Assembly: GCA_023132505.1 (NCBI GenBank)
Contig: JAGLYE010000125.1
Location: 1 to 5,514, forward strand
Source: Bacteroidales bacterium
GTDB lineage: Bacteria; Bacteroidota; Bacteroidia; Bacteroidales; B18-G4
Direction: 5' to 3'
DNA length: 5,514 nucleotides
In this document: positions 1 through 5,514 of the stretch, one piece after another
Position numbering within the stretch: the stretch's first letter is position 1
Layout: each line of letters begins with the position of its first letter
Notes under the pieces: generated by a model
Databases searched by the model: none
Seen by the model: only the letters and a program-made list of their open reading frames with translations
Told to the model about the DNA's origin: nothing
Made by a program: the position numbers and the translations under genes

Positions 1-1248
1 GACTGGCAGCATTTTTCTGTTTCACTCACAGCCCCGGCCAATGCCGATGGGTTCAGGTTCGAGGTAAGAGTATATCACGAAGACAATAACACAGGAGGAT
101 TGGTCTATTATGATGATTTCAGCATTATGGCAGCCGGGATATCTCCGGAGCCAAGCAATTATCCGACGGGTTTCGATGCTCTGGCCATGGGTATTAGTAT
201 CAATCTGGCCTGGACCGATGCAATCGGCGACCAGCTGCCGGCCGGATACCTGGTACTGGCCAGCGATGAGGATAACATCATAGCGCCTGTGGATGGAACT
301 CCGGTTGCTGACGACATCGACCTTTCAGATGGTTCCGGAGCGCTGAATATCGTTTACGGTGTAGAGCAATGCACCTTTTCTGACCTGGAACCAAATGCTC
401 CTTACTATTTTAAGATCTATCCTTATACCAATGGTGGCGGGGATATCGATTATAAGAATGATGGAACTGCACCGGGTGCAACAGCAACCACTGCTGATGT
501 TACCATCATTGAATCAGAAAATTTCAATAGCGGTTGGGGTACCTGGGACCGTATAAGTGTTATTGGTGACCAGATATGGGAAATTGATGAAGATCATGGT
601 ATGGGAGACACACCCTGTGCTAAATGCACTGGATATGAGGGTCAAGCATATGAGAATGAAGACTGGCTGATATCACCGCCCATGAATTTCGACAATTATA
701 CAAATGAAGTAATAAATTTTTATAATGCGGATGCTTATACCGGTCCTGCACTGGAAGCCTTGATTTCCAACGATTATGATGGTGTTGATCCTACAACAGC
801 TACCTGGGAAACCCTTACTTTTGAAACCTCAACCGGTTACTTTGAATGGATTTCCAGCGGTGACATCGATATCTCAGAAATTAATGGCGAAGAAGTGTAC
901 ATTGCTTTCAAGTTCACATCAACGAATGCGGAGTCAGCTACATGGGAAGTGGATGATATTTTGATCACAGGTACCGGAGGTACAGGCCTTGGTGAGCAAA
1001 ATAATTTCCCGGCACAGCTAAATATCTATCCCAATCCCGCAGTGAACACAGTTAATATCACAACTGATGCTGATCTGTCGCTCAACCTGCAGGTTTATTC
1101 ATTACTGGGAACAAAAGTTATGGAAGAGCTTAGCTTTACCGGCTCAACCAATATTGACCTTGCCGGTATCAGGAATGGCATTTACCTGCTTCATTTTACC
1201 GATCAAAACGGAAACACCGGCATTGAAAAGCTGGTCATTGAAAAATAA
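1..1248 (+). CDS. Secreted multidomain protein with choice-of-anchor J domain and T9SS type A sorting tail (5' partial)
   Basis: The frame is open from base 1 to the TAA at 1246-1248, giving the last 415 residues; the true start lies upstream. Residues 1-45 end a beta-rich module closing on VYYDDFSI, which resembles the last strand of a carbohydrate-binding jelly roll. Residues about 52-166 look like a fibronectin-III-like module (INLAWTD near the start, APYYFKIYPYT near the end). Residues about 168-323 match the choice-of-anchor J/cleaved adhesin pattern: ESENFNSGWGTWD, then NEDWLISPPMNF, then WEVDDILITG. Residues about 335-415 are a T9SS type A sorting domain with YPNP, the NGIYLLHF strand and terminal KLVIEK. 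In this family the tail directs export across the outer membrane by the PorU-type machinery and is then removed. A CAKC pair (residues 206 and 209) could form a disulfide. The catalytic or binding activity, if any, must lie in the missing N-terminal part; secreted nucleases and peptidases share this layout. The export call is firm; the overall function is unknown. Confidence 0.93.
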   Translation, partial: DWQHFSVSLTAPANADGFRFEVRVYHEDNNTGGLVYYDDFSIMAAGISPEPSNYPTGFDALAMGISINLAWTDAIGDQLPAGYLVLASDEDNIIAPVDGTPVADDIDLSDGSGALNIVYGVEQCTFSDLEPNAPYYFKIYPYTNGGGDIDYKNDGTAPGATATTADVTIIESENFNSGWGTWDRISVIGDQIWEIDEDHGMGDTPCAKCTGYEGQAYENEDWLISPPMNFDNYTNEVINFYNADAYTGPALEALISNDYDGVDPTTATWETLTFETSTGYFEWISSGDIDISEINGEEVYIAFKFTSTNAESATWEVDDILITGTGGTGLGEQNNFPAQLNIYPNPAVNTVNITTDADLSLNLQVYSLLGTKVMEELSFTGSTNIDLAGIRNGIYLLHFTDQNGNTGIEKLVIEK

Positions 1249-1271
1249 TTAACTTAATCAATCTATATATT

Positions 1272-1308
1272 GGACCCTGTTTGTCTTTAGCGGCAGGGTC
1301 CTTTTTTT
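1272..1308 (+). terminator. Rho-independent terminator after the T9SS-cargo gene
   Basis: A perfect 8-bp stem pairs GGACCCTG (1272-1279) with CAGGGTCC (1294-1301). Two G-U pairs could extend it inward. Seven T residues follow immediately (1302-1308). It lies 23 bases past the upstream stop codon, so it should end that transcript and separate it from the next gene. Confidence 0.9.
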
Positions 1309-1342
1309 GTATTGCCTTCAAATATTTCAGAGAAAAAAGTGT

Positions 1343-1350
1343 TAATATTG
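1343..1350 (+). promoter_or_regulatory. Possible Bacteroidetes -7 promoter element for the exported-protein/methyltransferase unit
   Basis: TAATATTG matches seven of the eight positions of TAnnTTTG. It sits 25 bases before the ATG and after the upstream terminator, where a promoter is needed. No convincing -33 TTG lies at the usual distance (TTG at 1312-1314 is too far), so this is a weak call made partly from position. Confidence 0.3.
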
Positions 1351-1375
1351 TGTATAACAATGCGCTTGAACTAAA

Positions 1376-2929
1376 ATGAAGTTTTATCTCAGCAGTATAC
1401 TTCTTGTGCTTTTTTGCACCGGTACATTCATGCAAATGCATGCACAACGGAATAACCCTCTCAGGATTGAGTTAAATGCCAATCTCGACATGGAAAACTA
1501 CAACCTCACACCATGTGGTGAAAATGGGGTTCTGGTGTTTTTTGAAAGCGAAAAAAAAGGCAGCGAAATTGATACGCATGTCTGGCATTTTGCCTTTTAT
1601 GATAAAAATTTCAATCAGCAATGGCTTGCCGATACTGCCTTAATAAGTGGTGCAAAATTTAAAGGCTTTAGTAGCGATGAAGAAAGCACTTACCTTCTGT
1701 TTCATGATGTTAAAAGGCAACGATCGGAATATAATCTTCAGATCCTGAAGGTTGATTACGCTCTCAGTACATTTTCTGTGATCAACGGGCTGGCCCCGGG
1801 AAAATCAGAAGCAGTTTACTTCGGTATACATGATGGTAATGCTGTCATTGCATTCAATAATACAAGCTATGAGCCAAACATCACCATTATTGACTTGTCG
1901 GATGGTTCCTCAAAAAAGGTTAAGCCTGAGCTTGAGGGGCTGAACATCATCCAGGAATTGAGTTTCGACCAGGATGGAGAGCATATGCTTGCTATCATTG
2001 AAAACTATCTTGGAAAGAAACAAAATGCCATTTTAATCCTTCAACTCGATCTTAATGGAAAGATAGCAAAAACCTACCGGATTAATCCTGCCATTGACGG
2101 AAAGGTAATCAATGCAGCAAGGATAGCCTATTCAGGGGGCGACACCTTGTTAATTCTTGGGACCTACAGTAATTACGCGTCAAAGGTTGGAGAAAGCAAA
2201 AATGAAAGCGGTCTTGAATCAGCCGGGTATTTTGTTACAAAATTCGATGGAGACAAAGAAGTATTTATCAATTATTATAATTTCCTCGAGTTTAAAGAAA
2301 TGTATCGTGCCCTAAGCAGTAAAACTGTTGCTAACCTTAGAAAGAAAGCAGAAAAGCAAAAAAGCAAGGGAGAGGAATATTCTCTCGACTACACACTGCT
2401 TCTCCATGATGTGATACCATTTATGGGCAATTACGTTCTTCTTTCAGAAGCCTATTACCCGGAATACCGTACAGTAACCAATATGTATTATGATTATTAC
2501 GGAAGGCCGATCCCTCAAACTTATACTGTGTTCGATGGTTACAAATATATTTCCGGCATTGCTGCAGCTTTTTCCCCCGACGGGCAGTTAGTTTGGGATG
2601 ATGGTATAGAAGTCCGGGATATCCTCACATTCAAGCTTGCAAAGTATTTAGAAAGCCATACAAGCCGGGGAGAACTTGCATTTTTCTACAGCAGTGAAAA
2701 CCGACTCTATTACAAAATAGCTGGCAGCCTGGGAAGCGGTAGCTCCCTGCAAAACATCAGCATTGAAAGCAAATATAAAGGCGACAAGGTCATGGAGGAC
2801 CTGGATAGTAAAATGATCCATTGGTATCAGAATTATTTTATTTGCTATGGCTACCAAAAAATAAAGAACAACCGGATATCAGGAGGAAAACGAACCGTAT
2901 TTTATATCAGTAAACTGGCTTTTAATTAA
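1376..2929 (+). CDS. Exported protein of unknown function, possible beta-propeller, 517 residues
   Basis: I do not recognise a named family. Residues 1-23 form a signal peptide: MKFY, a hydrophobic run SSILLVLFCTGTF, and likely cleavage at MHA|Q, with Gln after the cut as is common in Bacteroidetes. C14 is preceded by Phe, so it is not a good lipobox, and no membrane segment or sorting tail follows. The mature part alternates short beta-strand-like stretches with turn motifs such as YDKNFNQQWLAD (75-86), LDLNGKIAKTYRI (224-236), KFDGDKEVFINYY (289-301) and FSPDGQLVWDDG (399-410). This spacing suggests a propeller or WD40-like repeat fold, which is an inference. A lysine-rich, probably helical insert (about 312-333) and a tyrosine-rich stretch (358-391) interrupt it. 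The ATG start is chosen because it gives a complete signal peptide; no Shine-Dalgarno is visible. The methyltransferase gene begins one base after the stop, so the two are almost certainly co-transcribed. Likely location is the periplasm or outer surface. Confidence 0.85.
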   Translation: MKFYLSSILLVLFCTGTFMQMHAQRNNPLRIELNANLDMENYNLTPCGENGVLVFFESEKKGSEIDTHVWHFAFYDKNFNQQWLADTALISGAKFKGFSSDEESTYLLFHDVKRQRSEYNLQILKVDYALSTFSVINGLAPGKSEAVYFGIHDGNAVIAFNNTSYEPNITIIDLSDGSSKKVKPELEGLNIIQELSFDQDGEHMLAIIENYLGKKQNAILILQLDLNGKIAKTYRINPAIDGKVINAARIAYSGGDTLLILGTYSNYASKVGESKNESGLESAGYFVTKFDGDKEVFINYYNFLEFKEMYRALSSKTVANLRKKAEKQKSKGEEYSLDYTLLLHDVIPFMGNYVLLSEAYYPEYRTVTNMYYDYYGRPIPQTYTVFDGYKYISGIAAAFSPDGQLVWDDGIEVRDILTFKLAKYLESHTSRGELAFFYSSENRLYYKIAGSLGSGSSLQNISIESKYKGDKVMEDLDSKMIHWYQNYFICYGYQKIKNNRISGGKRTVFYISKLAFN

Positions 2930-2930
2930 A

Positions 2931-3728
2931 GTGATATTACGTAAGTTAAGAACGACCATTCAATTCCTTATATACAAGCTGAGTGCAAAGTCGAGTTTTA
3001 AGGTGCACTCTCCTTATGTATTTAAACTCTATACAGATGTTATCCTGGATAGAAGCCCTCAGCCGGCTTTTTCAAGGATTGAGAAACAAAGATCAGGCCT
3101 GCTCAGGCAAAGAAGCCTTCTTGAAACAACCGATTTTGGTACCGGGGCCAATAAAGATAACTACAAAACCAGGTTCAGGCAGGTAAAGAATGTGACCCGC
3201 TATTCTTCTGTCAGCCCGAAATTGGGAAAGCTGATATATCGTCTGGTCAAATACGCTGAGCCCGAGGAGATCCTTGAAATTGGCACTGCAATGGGGATCA
3301 GCACCCTGTATATTGCCTCCGCAGCTCCGGAAAGCAAGATAATAACGATGGAAGGTTGTGCTGTGATCGCAGAAAAAGCCCGTGAAAATTTTAATCATTT
3401 TAGGATTCAATATATTGAAATTGTCATGGGGAATTTCGACCGTTTAATTACAAAAACAGTGAACAAATTCAACAAACTTGACTTTGTTCTCCTCGATGGA
3501 AACCACAGAAAGGAGCCGACAATGGATTACTTCAGGCAAATATTGCCTAAATTACATCCCGGCAGCATGGTAGTGATTGACGACATCCACTGGTCGAAGG
3601 GTATGGAAGAAGCCTGGAATGAAATTAGAAAGCATGAAGCAGTCAGCGTATCCATCGACCTTTTCAGAGCCGGGATTTTACTTTTTAAAAAGGATATTGC
3701 GAAAGAAAATTTTGTTTTGCGTTTCTGA
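2931..3728 (+). CDS. Class I SAM-dependent methyltransferase, O-methyltransferase-like
   Basis: The 265-residue product has a Rossmann-type methyltransferase core. Motif I is EILEIGTAMGISTLYIAS (113-130), the SAM-binding glycine loop. E141 ends the second strand, where an acidic residue binds the SAM ribose. LDFVLLDGNHRKEPTMDYF (183-201) and GSMVVIDDIHWSKGMEEAW (211-229) occupy the positions used for metal or substrate binding in the caffeoyl-CoA/catechol O-methyltransferase family; D189, H192, D217, D218 and H220 are candidates. An N-terminal region of about 110 residues carries KVHSPYVFKLYTDVI (24-38), a motif I recall from Bacteroidetes homologues, so the GTG start, which keeps it, is preferred. 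The start lies one base after the upstream stop, suggesting translational coupling. No signal peptide is visible, so the enzyme is presumably cytoplasmic. The substrate is unknown; the fold assignment is secure and the O-methyl specificity is only inferred. Confidence 0.88.
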   Translation: MILRKLRTTIQFLIYKLSAKSSFKVHSPYVFKLYTDVILDRSPQPAFSRIEKQRSGLLRQRSLLETTDFGTGANKDNYKTRFRQVKNVTRYSSVSPKLGKLIYRLVKYAEPEEILEIGTAMGISTLYIASAAPESKIITMEGCAVIAEKARENFNHFRIQYIEIVMGNFDRLITKTVNKFNKLDFVLLDGNHRKEPTMDYFRQILPKLHPGSMVVIDDIHWSKGMEEAWNEIRKHEAVSVSIDLFRAGILLFKKDIAKENFVLRF

Positions 3729-3750
3729 TATGGTTGAACTGGGGGCCCGG

Positions 3751-3789
3751 TATCCAGTATCCAGTATCCAGCATCCAGCATCCAGCATC
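3751..3789. repeat. 7-bp tandem repeat TATCCAG/CATCCAG
   Basis: Five complete heptamers run from 3751 to 3785: three TATCCAG, then two CATCCAG, followed by a partial CATC (3786-3789). A G/C-rich block containing GGGCCC (3743-3748) lies directly upstream. The array sits in the 124-bp spacer between the methyltransferase stop and the ABC ATPase start. The period is not a multiple of three and the unit has no stop in most readings, which leaves spurious reading frames open on both strands. From memory, similar CTGGATA/CTGGATG arrays are scattered between genes in many Bacteroidetes genomes; their function is unknown to me. Confidence 0.95.
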
Positions 3790-3790
3790 T

Positions 3791-3836
3791 GCAAATTAAA
3801 TGTGCCTAAGCTTAAACAGAAATTGATTAAATTTGC
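3791..3836. repeat. Imperfect inverted repeat overlapping a putative promoter
   Basis: The arms 3791-3801 (GCAAATTAAAT) and 3826-3836 (ATTAAATTTGC) pair at 10 of 11 positions, with one A/A mismatch. The 24-base centre contains the palindrome TAAGCTTA (3807-3814). The right arm overlaps the -7 promoter element, so it could be an operator. The arms are A/T-rich, so chance is a real possibility. Confidence 0.4.
3828..3835 (+). promoter_or_regulatory. Bacteroidetes -7 promoter element upstream of the ABC ATPase gene
   Basis: TAAATTTG is an exact TAnnTTTG match ending 17 bases before the ATG at 3853. The best -33 candidate is TGTG (3801-3804), one mismatch from TTTG and 23 bases upstream, slightly far. 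Transcription would begin near 3840 and give a very short leader. The position after a gene-free spacer supports it. Confidence 0.5.
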
Positions 3837-3852
3837 ATAAAAGCATAGATTT

Positions 3853-4587
3853 ATGAGCCAGGAAGTTATAAGATTAAATGAAATTGCACGGTTTTTTATC
3901 GTTGGAACAGAAACGGTGAAAGCCCTTCGGTCGATTACCTTAACGATTGAAAAAAACGAGTTTGTTGCCCTGATGGGACCTTCCGGTTCCGGAAAATCCA
4001 CTTTGATGAATTTGATTGGTTGCCTGGATACTCCTACCGGTGGTAATTATTTCCTGAACGGAAAGGATGTCAGTAAGCTAAACGATAATCAACTTGCAGA
4101 GATCAGAAACAAAGAGATTGGCTTTATCTTTCAGACTTTCAACCTCCTGCCCCGTTCTACAGCCCTTGAAAATGTAACTCTTCCACTGATCTATGCAGGC
4201 ATGAATAAGGTCAAAAGGGTTGAGCAGGCAAAAAAGGTTTTGGGAGACGTACAGCTCAGCGACAGGATAACACATAAACCCAATGAATTATCGGGTGGAC
4301 AAAGACAACGCGTTGCGGTGGCAAGGGCATTGGTGAATAAGCCTTCTATTATCCTGGCTGATGAGCCCACAGGGAACCTGGACTCAAGAACCTCAATTGA
4401 GATCATGGGATTGCTGGAAAAGATACATAAGCTGGGAAATACTATTATCGTAGTTACCCATGAAGAGGATATTGCACAGCATGCCCACCGTATCATCAGG
4501 CTGATCGATGGAAATGTTGCCTCGGATGAAAAGAATAAGAACATCCGTACCATGAGCTTTTACAAAGACCTTGCGCCCATCAAATAG
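3853..4587 (+). CDS. ABC transporter ATP-binding protein, LolD/MacB type
   Basis: This 244-residue nucleotide-binding subunit has every ABC motif intact. Walker A is GPSGSGKST (42-50), followed by [14 protein letters not shown]. The Q-loop is [10 protein letters not shown] with Q94, the signature LSGGQ (146-150), Walker B IILADE (166-171), the D-loop GNLD (174-177) and the H-loop H203 in [24 protein letters not shown] and DEPTGNLD are typical of the LolD/MacB/FtsE group, which powers mechanotransmission permeases of the MacB/FtsX type in lipoprotein release, efflux or cell-wall control. The length is near 220-240 for stand-alone members, so no permease is fused. No permease gene is adjacent: a cobalamin adenosyltransferase follows after four bases, and upstream is a spacer. 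The protein should sit on the cytoplasmic face of the inner membrane. The ATPase call is certain; the substrate and partner cannot be read from this window. Confidence 0.95.
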   Translation: MSQEVIRLNEIARFFIVGTETVKALRSITLTIEKNEFVALMGPSGSGKSTLMNLIGCLDTPTGGNYFLNGKDVSKLNDNQLAEIRNKEIGFIFQTFNLLPRSTALENVTLPLIYAGMNKVKRVEQAKKVLGDVQLSDRITHKPNELSGGQRQRVAVARALVNKPSIILADEPTGNLDSRTSIEIMGLLEKIHKLGNTIIVVTHEEDIAQHAHRIIRLIDGNVASDEKNKNIRTMSFYKDLAPIK

Positions 4588-4591
4588 CATT

Positions 4592-5155
4592 ATGTCTGAA
4601 GAGTTCAAGATATACACTAAAACCGGCGATAAAGGCCAAACATCCCTGATCGGCGGAACCAGGGTGCCAAAATATCACCCGCGCATAGAAGCTTATGGAA
4701 CTGTTGATGAACTCAAATCCTACATTGGCCTGATCCGTGACCAGGATATTGCAGAGGACATCAAATCCTTATTAATAGAAATTCAGGACCGGCTGTTCAC
4801 TATCGAATCCCAGCTTTCCCACGACCCTAAGACTAAGCTTAACAGACCACTTCCTGAAATTTCTGAAAGCGATGTAAATAAACTCGAATCTGCAATTGAT
4901 GAAATGGATGAGGTACTTGAACCACTTTCTTCATTTATTCTTCCGGGAGGGCATGTTGCAGTCTCACACAGCCATGTTGCCAGGTGTATTTGTCGCAGGG
5001 CTGAAAGGATTACCATCCGTCTTTCTGAAGTTCATCCGGTAAACCCATTGAATATCAAATACCTGAATCGCCTTTCTGATTACCTTTTTGTCCTGGCCAG
5101 GAAAATAGCCAAAGACCTCAATGCTCCCGAAACCCCCTGGAAACCTAAGGTTTAA
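4592..5155 (+). CDS. Cob(I)alamin adenosyltransferase, PduO type
   Basis: The enzyme transfers the adenosyl group of ATP to cob(I)alamin, making adenosylcobalamin (coenzyme B12) in the cytoplasm. The 187-residue product carries the PduO-family landmarks in order: N-terminal ATP-binding TKTGDKGQTSLIGG (9-22), GTVDELKSYIG (36-46), FILPGG (115-120), ARCICRRAER (130-139) and YLNRLSDYLFVLAR (157-170). These include the conserved arginines and the Asp of LSDYLF that contribute to ATP binding and subunit contacts in this trimeric helical-bundle family. The length is normal for a stand-alone enzyme. The ATG at 4592 is chosen over the TTG at 4571, which overlaps the upstream gene and would add seven residues outside the family pattern. 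It lies four bases past the ABC ATPase stop, so co-transcription is likely. No B12 riboswitch is evident upstream. Likely clients such as methylmalonyl-CoA mutase are not in the window. Confidence 0.95.
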   Translation: MSEEFKIYTKTGDKGQTSLIGGTRVPKYHPRIEAYGTVDELKSYIGLIRDQDIAEDIKSLLIEIQDRLFTIESQLSHDPKTKLNRPLPEISESDVNKLESAIDEMDEVLEPLSSFILPGGHVAVSHSHVARCICRRAERITIRLSEVHPVNPLNIKYLNRLSDYLFVLARKIAKDLNAPETPWKPKV

Positions 5156-5173
5156 GCATTTTTTATTAAGTGT

Positions 5174-5194
5174 AAAAAAGTACTTGACTTTTTT
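5174..5194. repeat. Perfect inverted repeat AAAAAAGT-N5-ACTTTTTT at the -33 region
   Basis: The arms 5174-5181 and 5187-5194 are exact reverse complements separated by ACTTG (5182-5186). The repeat covers the -33 element of the downstream promoter and lies 19 bases past the adenosyltransferase stop. It may be a regulator site, a weak A/T-rich transcription stop, or part of a curved A-tract region. Only one G-C pair is present per arm, so a stable RNA hairpin is unlikely. Confidence 0.5.
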
Positions 5195-5213
5195 AAAAAA
5201 TCGCTTACTTTTG
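5184..5213 (+). promoter_or_regulatory. Bacteroidetes housekeeping promoter (TTG -33, TAnnTTTG -7)
   Basis: TTG at 5184-5186 and TACTTTTG at 5206-5213 are separated by 19 bases, close to the known Bacteroidetes primary-sigma arrangement. The -7 element matches the consensus exactly. Transcription should begin near 5218-5222, leaving a leader of about 20 bases that is A/T-rich and lacks a Shine-Dalgarno, as is usual in this phylum. It serves the small DUF2795-like gene. Confidence 0.85.
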
Positions 5214-5238
5214 CAAAAAATTAAATCAAGTTAATTAT

Positions 5239-5460
5239 ATGTACTGGACCCTTGAACTAGCTTCAAAACTTGAGGATGCACCCTGGCCTGCAACAAAGGA
5301 TGAATTGATCGATTTCAGCATCAGATCAGGTGCACCACAGGAGGTGATAGAAAACCTCAGGGAAATTGAGGATGAAGGTGAAGTTTATGAAAGCATTGAG
5401 GATATCTGGCCTGATTATCCAACCAAGGAAGATTTCTTTTTCCACGAAGACGAGTATTGA
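5239..5460 (+). CDS. Small acidic DUF2795-like protein, 73 residues
   Basis: I recognise this from memory as a highly conserved small protein of Bacteroidetes, usually annotated as DUF2795 domain-containing; its function is unknown. It begins MYWTLELASKLEDAPWPATK, has a central SIRSGAPQEVIENLREIED segment (27-45) and ends with IWPDYPTKEDFFFHEDEY (56-73). It has 22 Asp/Glu against 5 Lys/Arg in 73 residues, so it is strongly acidic. There is no signal peptide, membrane segment or cysteine. The middle is probably helical (about 20-29 and 33-46), and the aromatic, acidic C-terminus may be an interaction tail. The ATG is supported by the promoter 26 bases upstream and by the family's MYWT start. 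It has its own promoter and terminator, so it appears monocistronic. It could be a nucleic-acid mimic or a partner of a larger machine, but that is speculation. Confidence 0.9.
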   Translation: MYWTLELASKLEDAPWPATKDELIDFSIRSGAPQEVIENLREIEDEGEVYESIEDIWPDYPTKEDFFFHEDEY

Positions 5461-5487
5461 TCCTCTCTTAAAAAAATTATAAACCAG

Positions 5488-5514
5488 CCGCCTTGAGTAA
5501 TCAGGGCGGTTTTT
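5488..5514 (+). terminator. Rho-independent terminator after the DUF2795-like gene
   Basis: CCGCCTTGA (5488-5496) pairs with TCAGGGCGG (5501-5509) as a 9-bp stem with one U-G wobble, closed by a GUAA (GNRA-type) tetraloop. A T-run starts at 5510 and continues to the end of the window. It lies 27 bases after the stop codon. Confidence 0.88.

Noticed and set aside
1403..1420. Possible lipoprotein signal around C14 of the exported protein
   Set aside because: The residue before the cysteine is Phe and the context LVLFC does not fit a lipobox, while a normal signal peptidase I site follows at MHA|Q.
1235..1447. Minus-strand 70-codon frame over the intergenic region
   Set aside because: It runs through the terminator and into the signal-peptide coding region of the + strand gene, and its product shows no recognisable features.
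2881..2886. AGGAGG resembling a strong Shine-Dalgarno sequence
   Set aside because: It lies inside the exported-protein gene, about 45 bases before the GTG start of the methyltransferase, with no start codon at a usable distance. Bacteroidetes also make little use of such sites.
3751..3789. CRISPR-like array
   Set aside because: The units are only 7 bp and directly adjacent, with no spacers and no cas genes nearby.
3527..4001. Overlapping reading frames on both strands across the spacer (for example 3577-3840 + and 3678-4001 -)
   Set aside because: They exist because the 7-bp repeat lacks stops. Their translations (ILDTGY or SSIQHPASS type) are repeat artefacts, and they overlap well-supported genes on the + strand.
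4571..4591. TTG start for the adenosyltransferase, seven residues earlier
   Set aside because: It overlaps the end of the ABC ATPase gene and adds residues that do not fit the family; the ATG at 4592 gives the normal N-terminus just before TKTGDKG.
5189..5200. TTTTTTAAAAAA as an intrinsic terminator for the adenosyltransferase gene
   Set aside because: It has no G-C pairs and no loop, and it lies between the -33 and -7 elements of the next promoter; an A/T spacer is the simpler explanation.

Overview
The window looks like a chromosomal segment of a Bacteroidetes (Bacteroidota) bacterium, probably from the Bacteroidales or a related environmental order. Three things point this way: a type IX secretion C-terminal sorting domain, promoter elements of the Bacteroidetes TAnnTTTG type, and start codons with A/T-rich leaders and no Shine-Dalgarno sequence. 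All six genes read on the + strand and cover most of the window. No gene-free stretch exceeds about 130 bases. I see no RNA gene, insertion sequence or CRISPR array.

Layout. (1) Positions 1-1248 hold the C-terminal 415 residues of a secreted modular protein: a fibronectin-III-like module, a choice-of-anchor J (cleaved-adhesin-like) domain and a T9SS type A sorting tail. A strong intrinsic terminator follows at 1272-1308. (2) Positions 1376-3728 form a two-gene unit. A 517-residue exported protein of unknown function, possibly a beta-propeller, is followed after one base by a GTG-started class I SAM-dependent methyltransferase. (3) Positions 3729-3852 form an intergenic spacer with a 7-bp tandem repeat (TATCCAG/CATCCAG) and a likely promoter. 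(4) Positions 3853-5155 form a second two-gene unit: a LolD/MacB-type ABC ATPase and, four bases later, a PduO-type cob(I)alamin adenosyltransferase. (5) Positions 5184-5514 form a self-contained single-gene unit: a well-formed Bacteroidetes promoter, a 73-residue very acidic DUF2795-like protein and an intrinsic terminator at the window's end.

Functionally this is mostly a housekeeping neighbourhood. It combines surface or secreted protein export, an uncharacterised envelope protein with a partner methyltransferase, an ABC ATPase without its permease, and B12 cofactor activation. I do not see a clear new multi-gene system. The items most worth a second look are the heptamer repeat, the tightly linked unknown exported protein and methyltransferase, and the small acidic protein with its A-tract-rich promoter.
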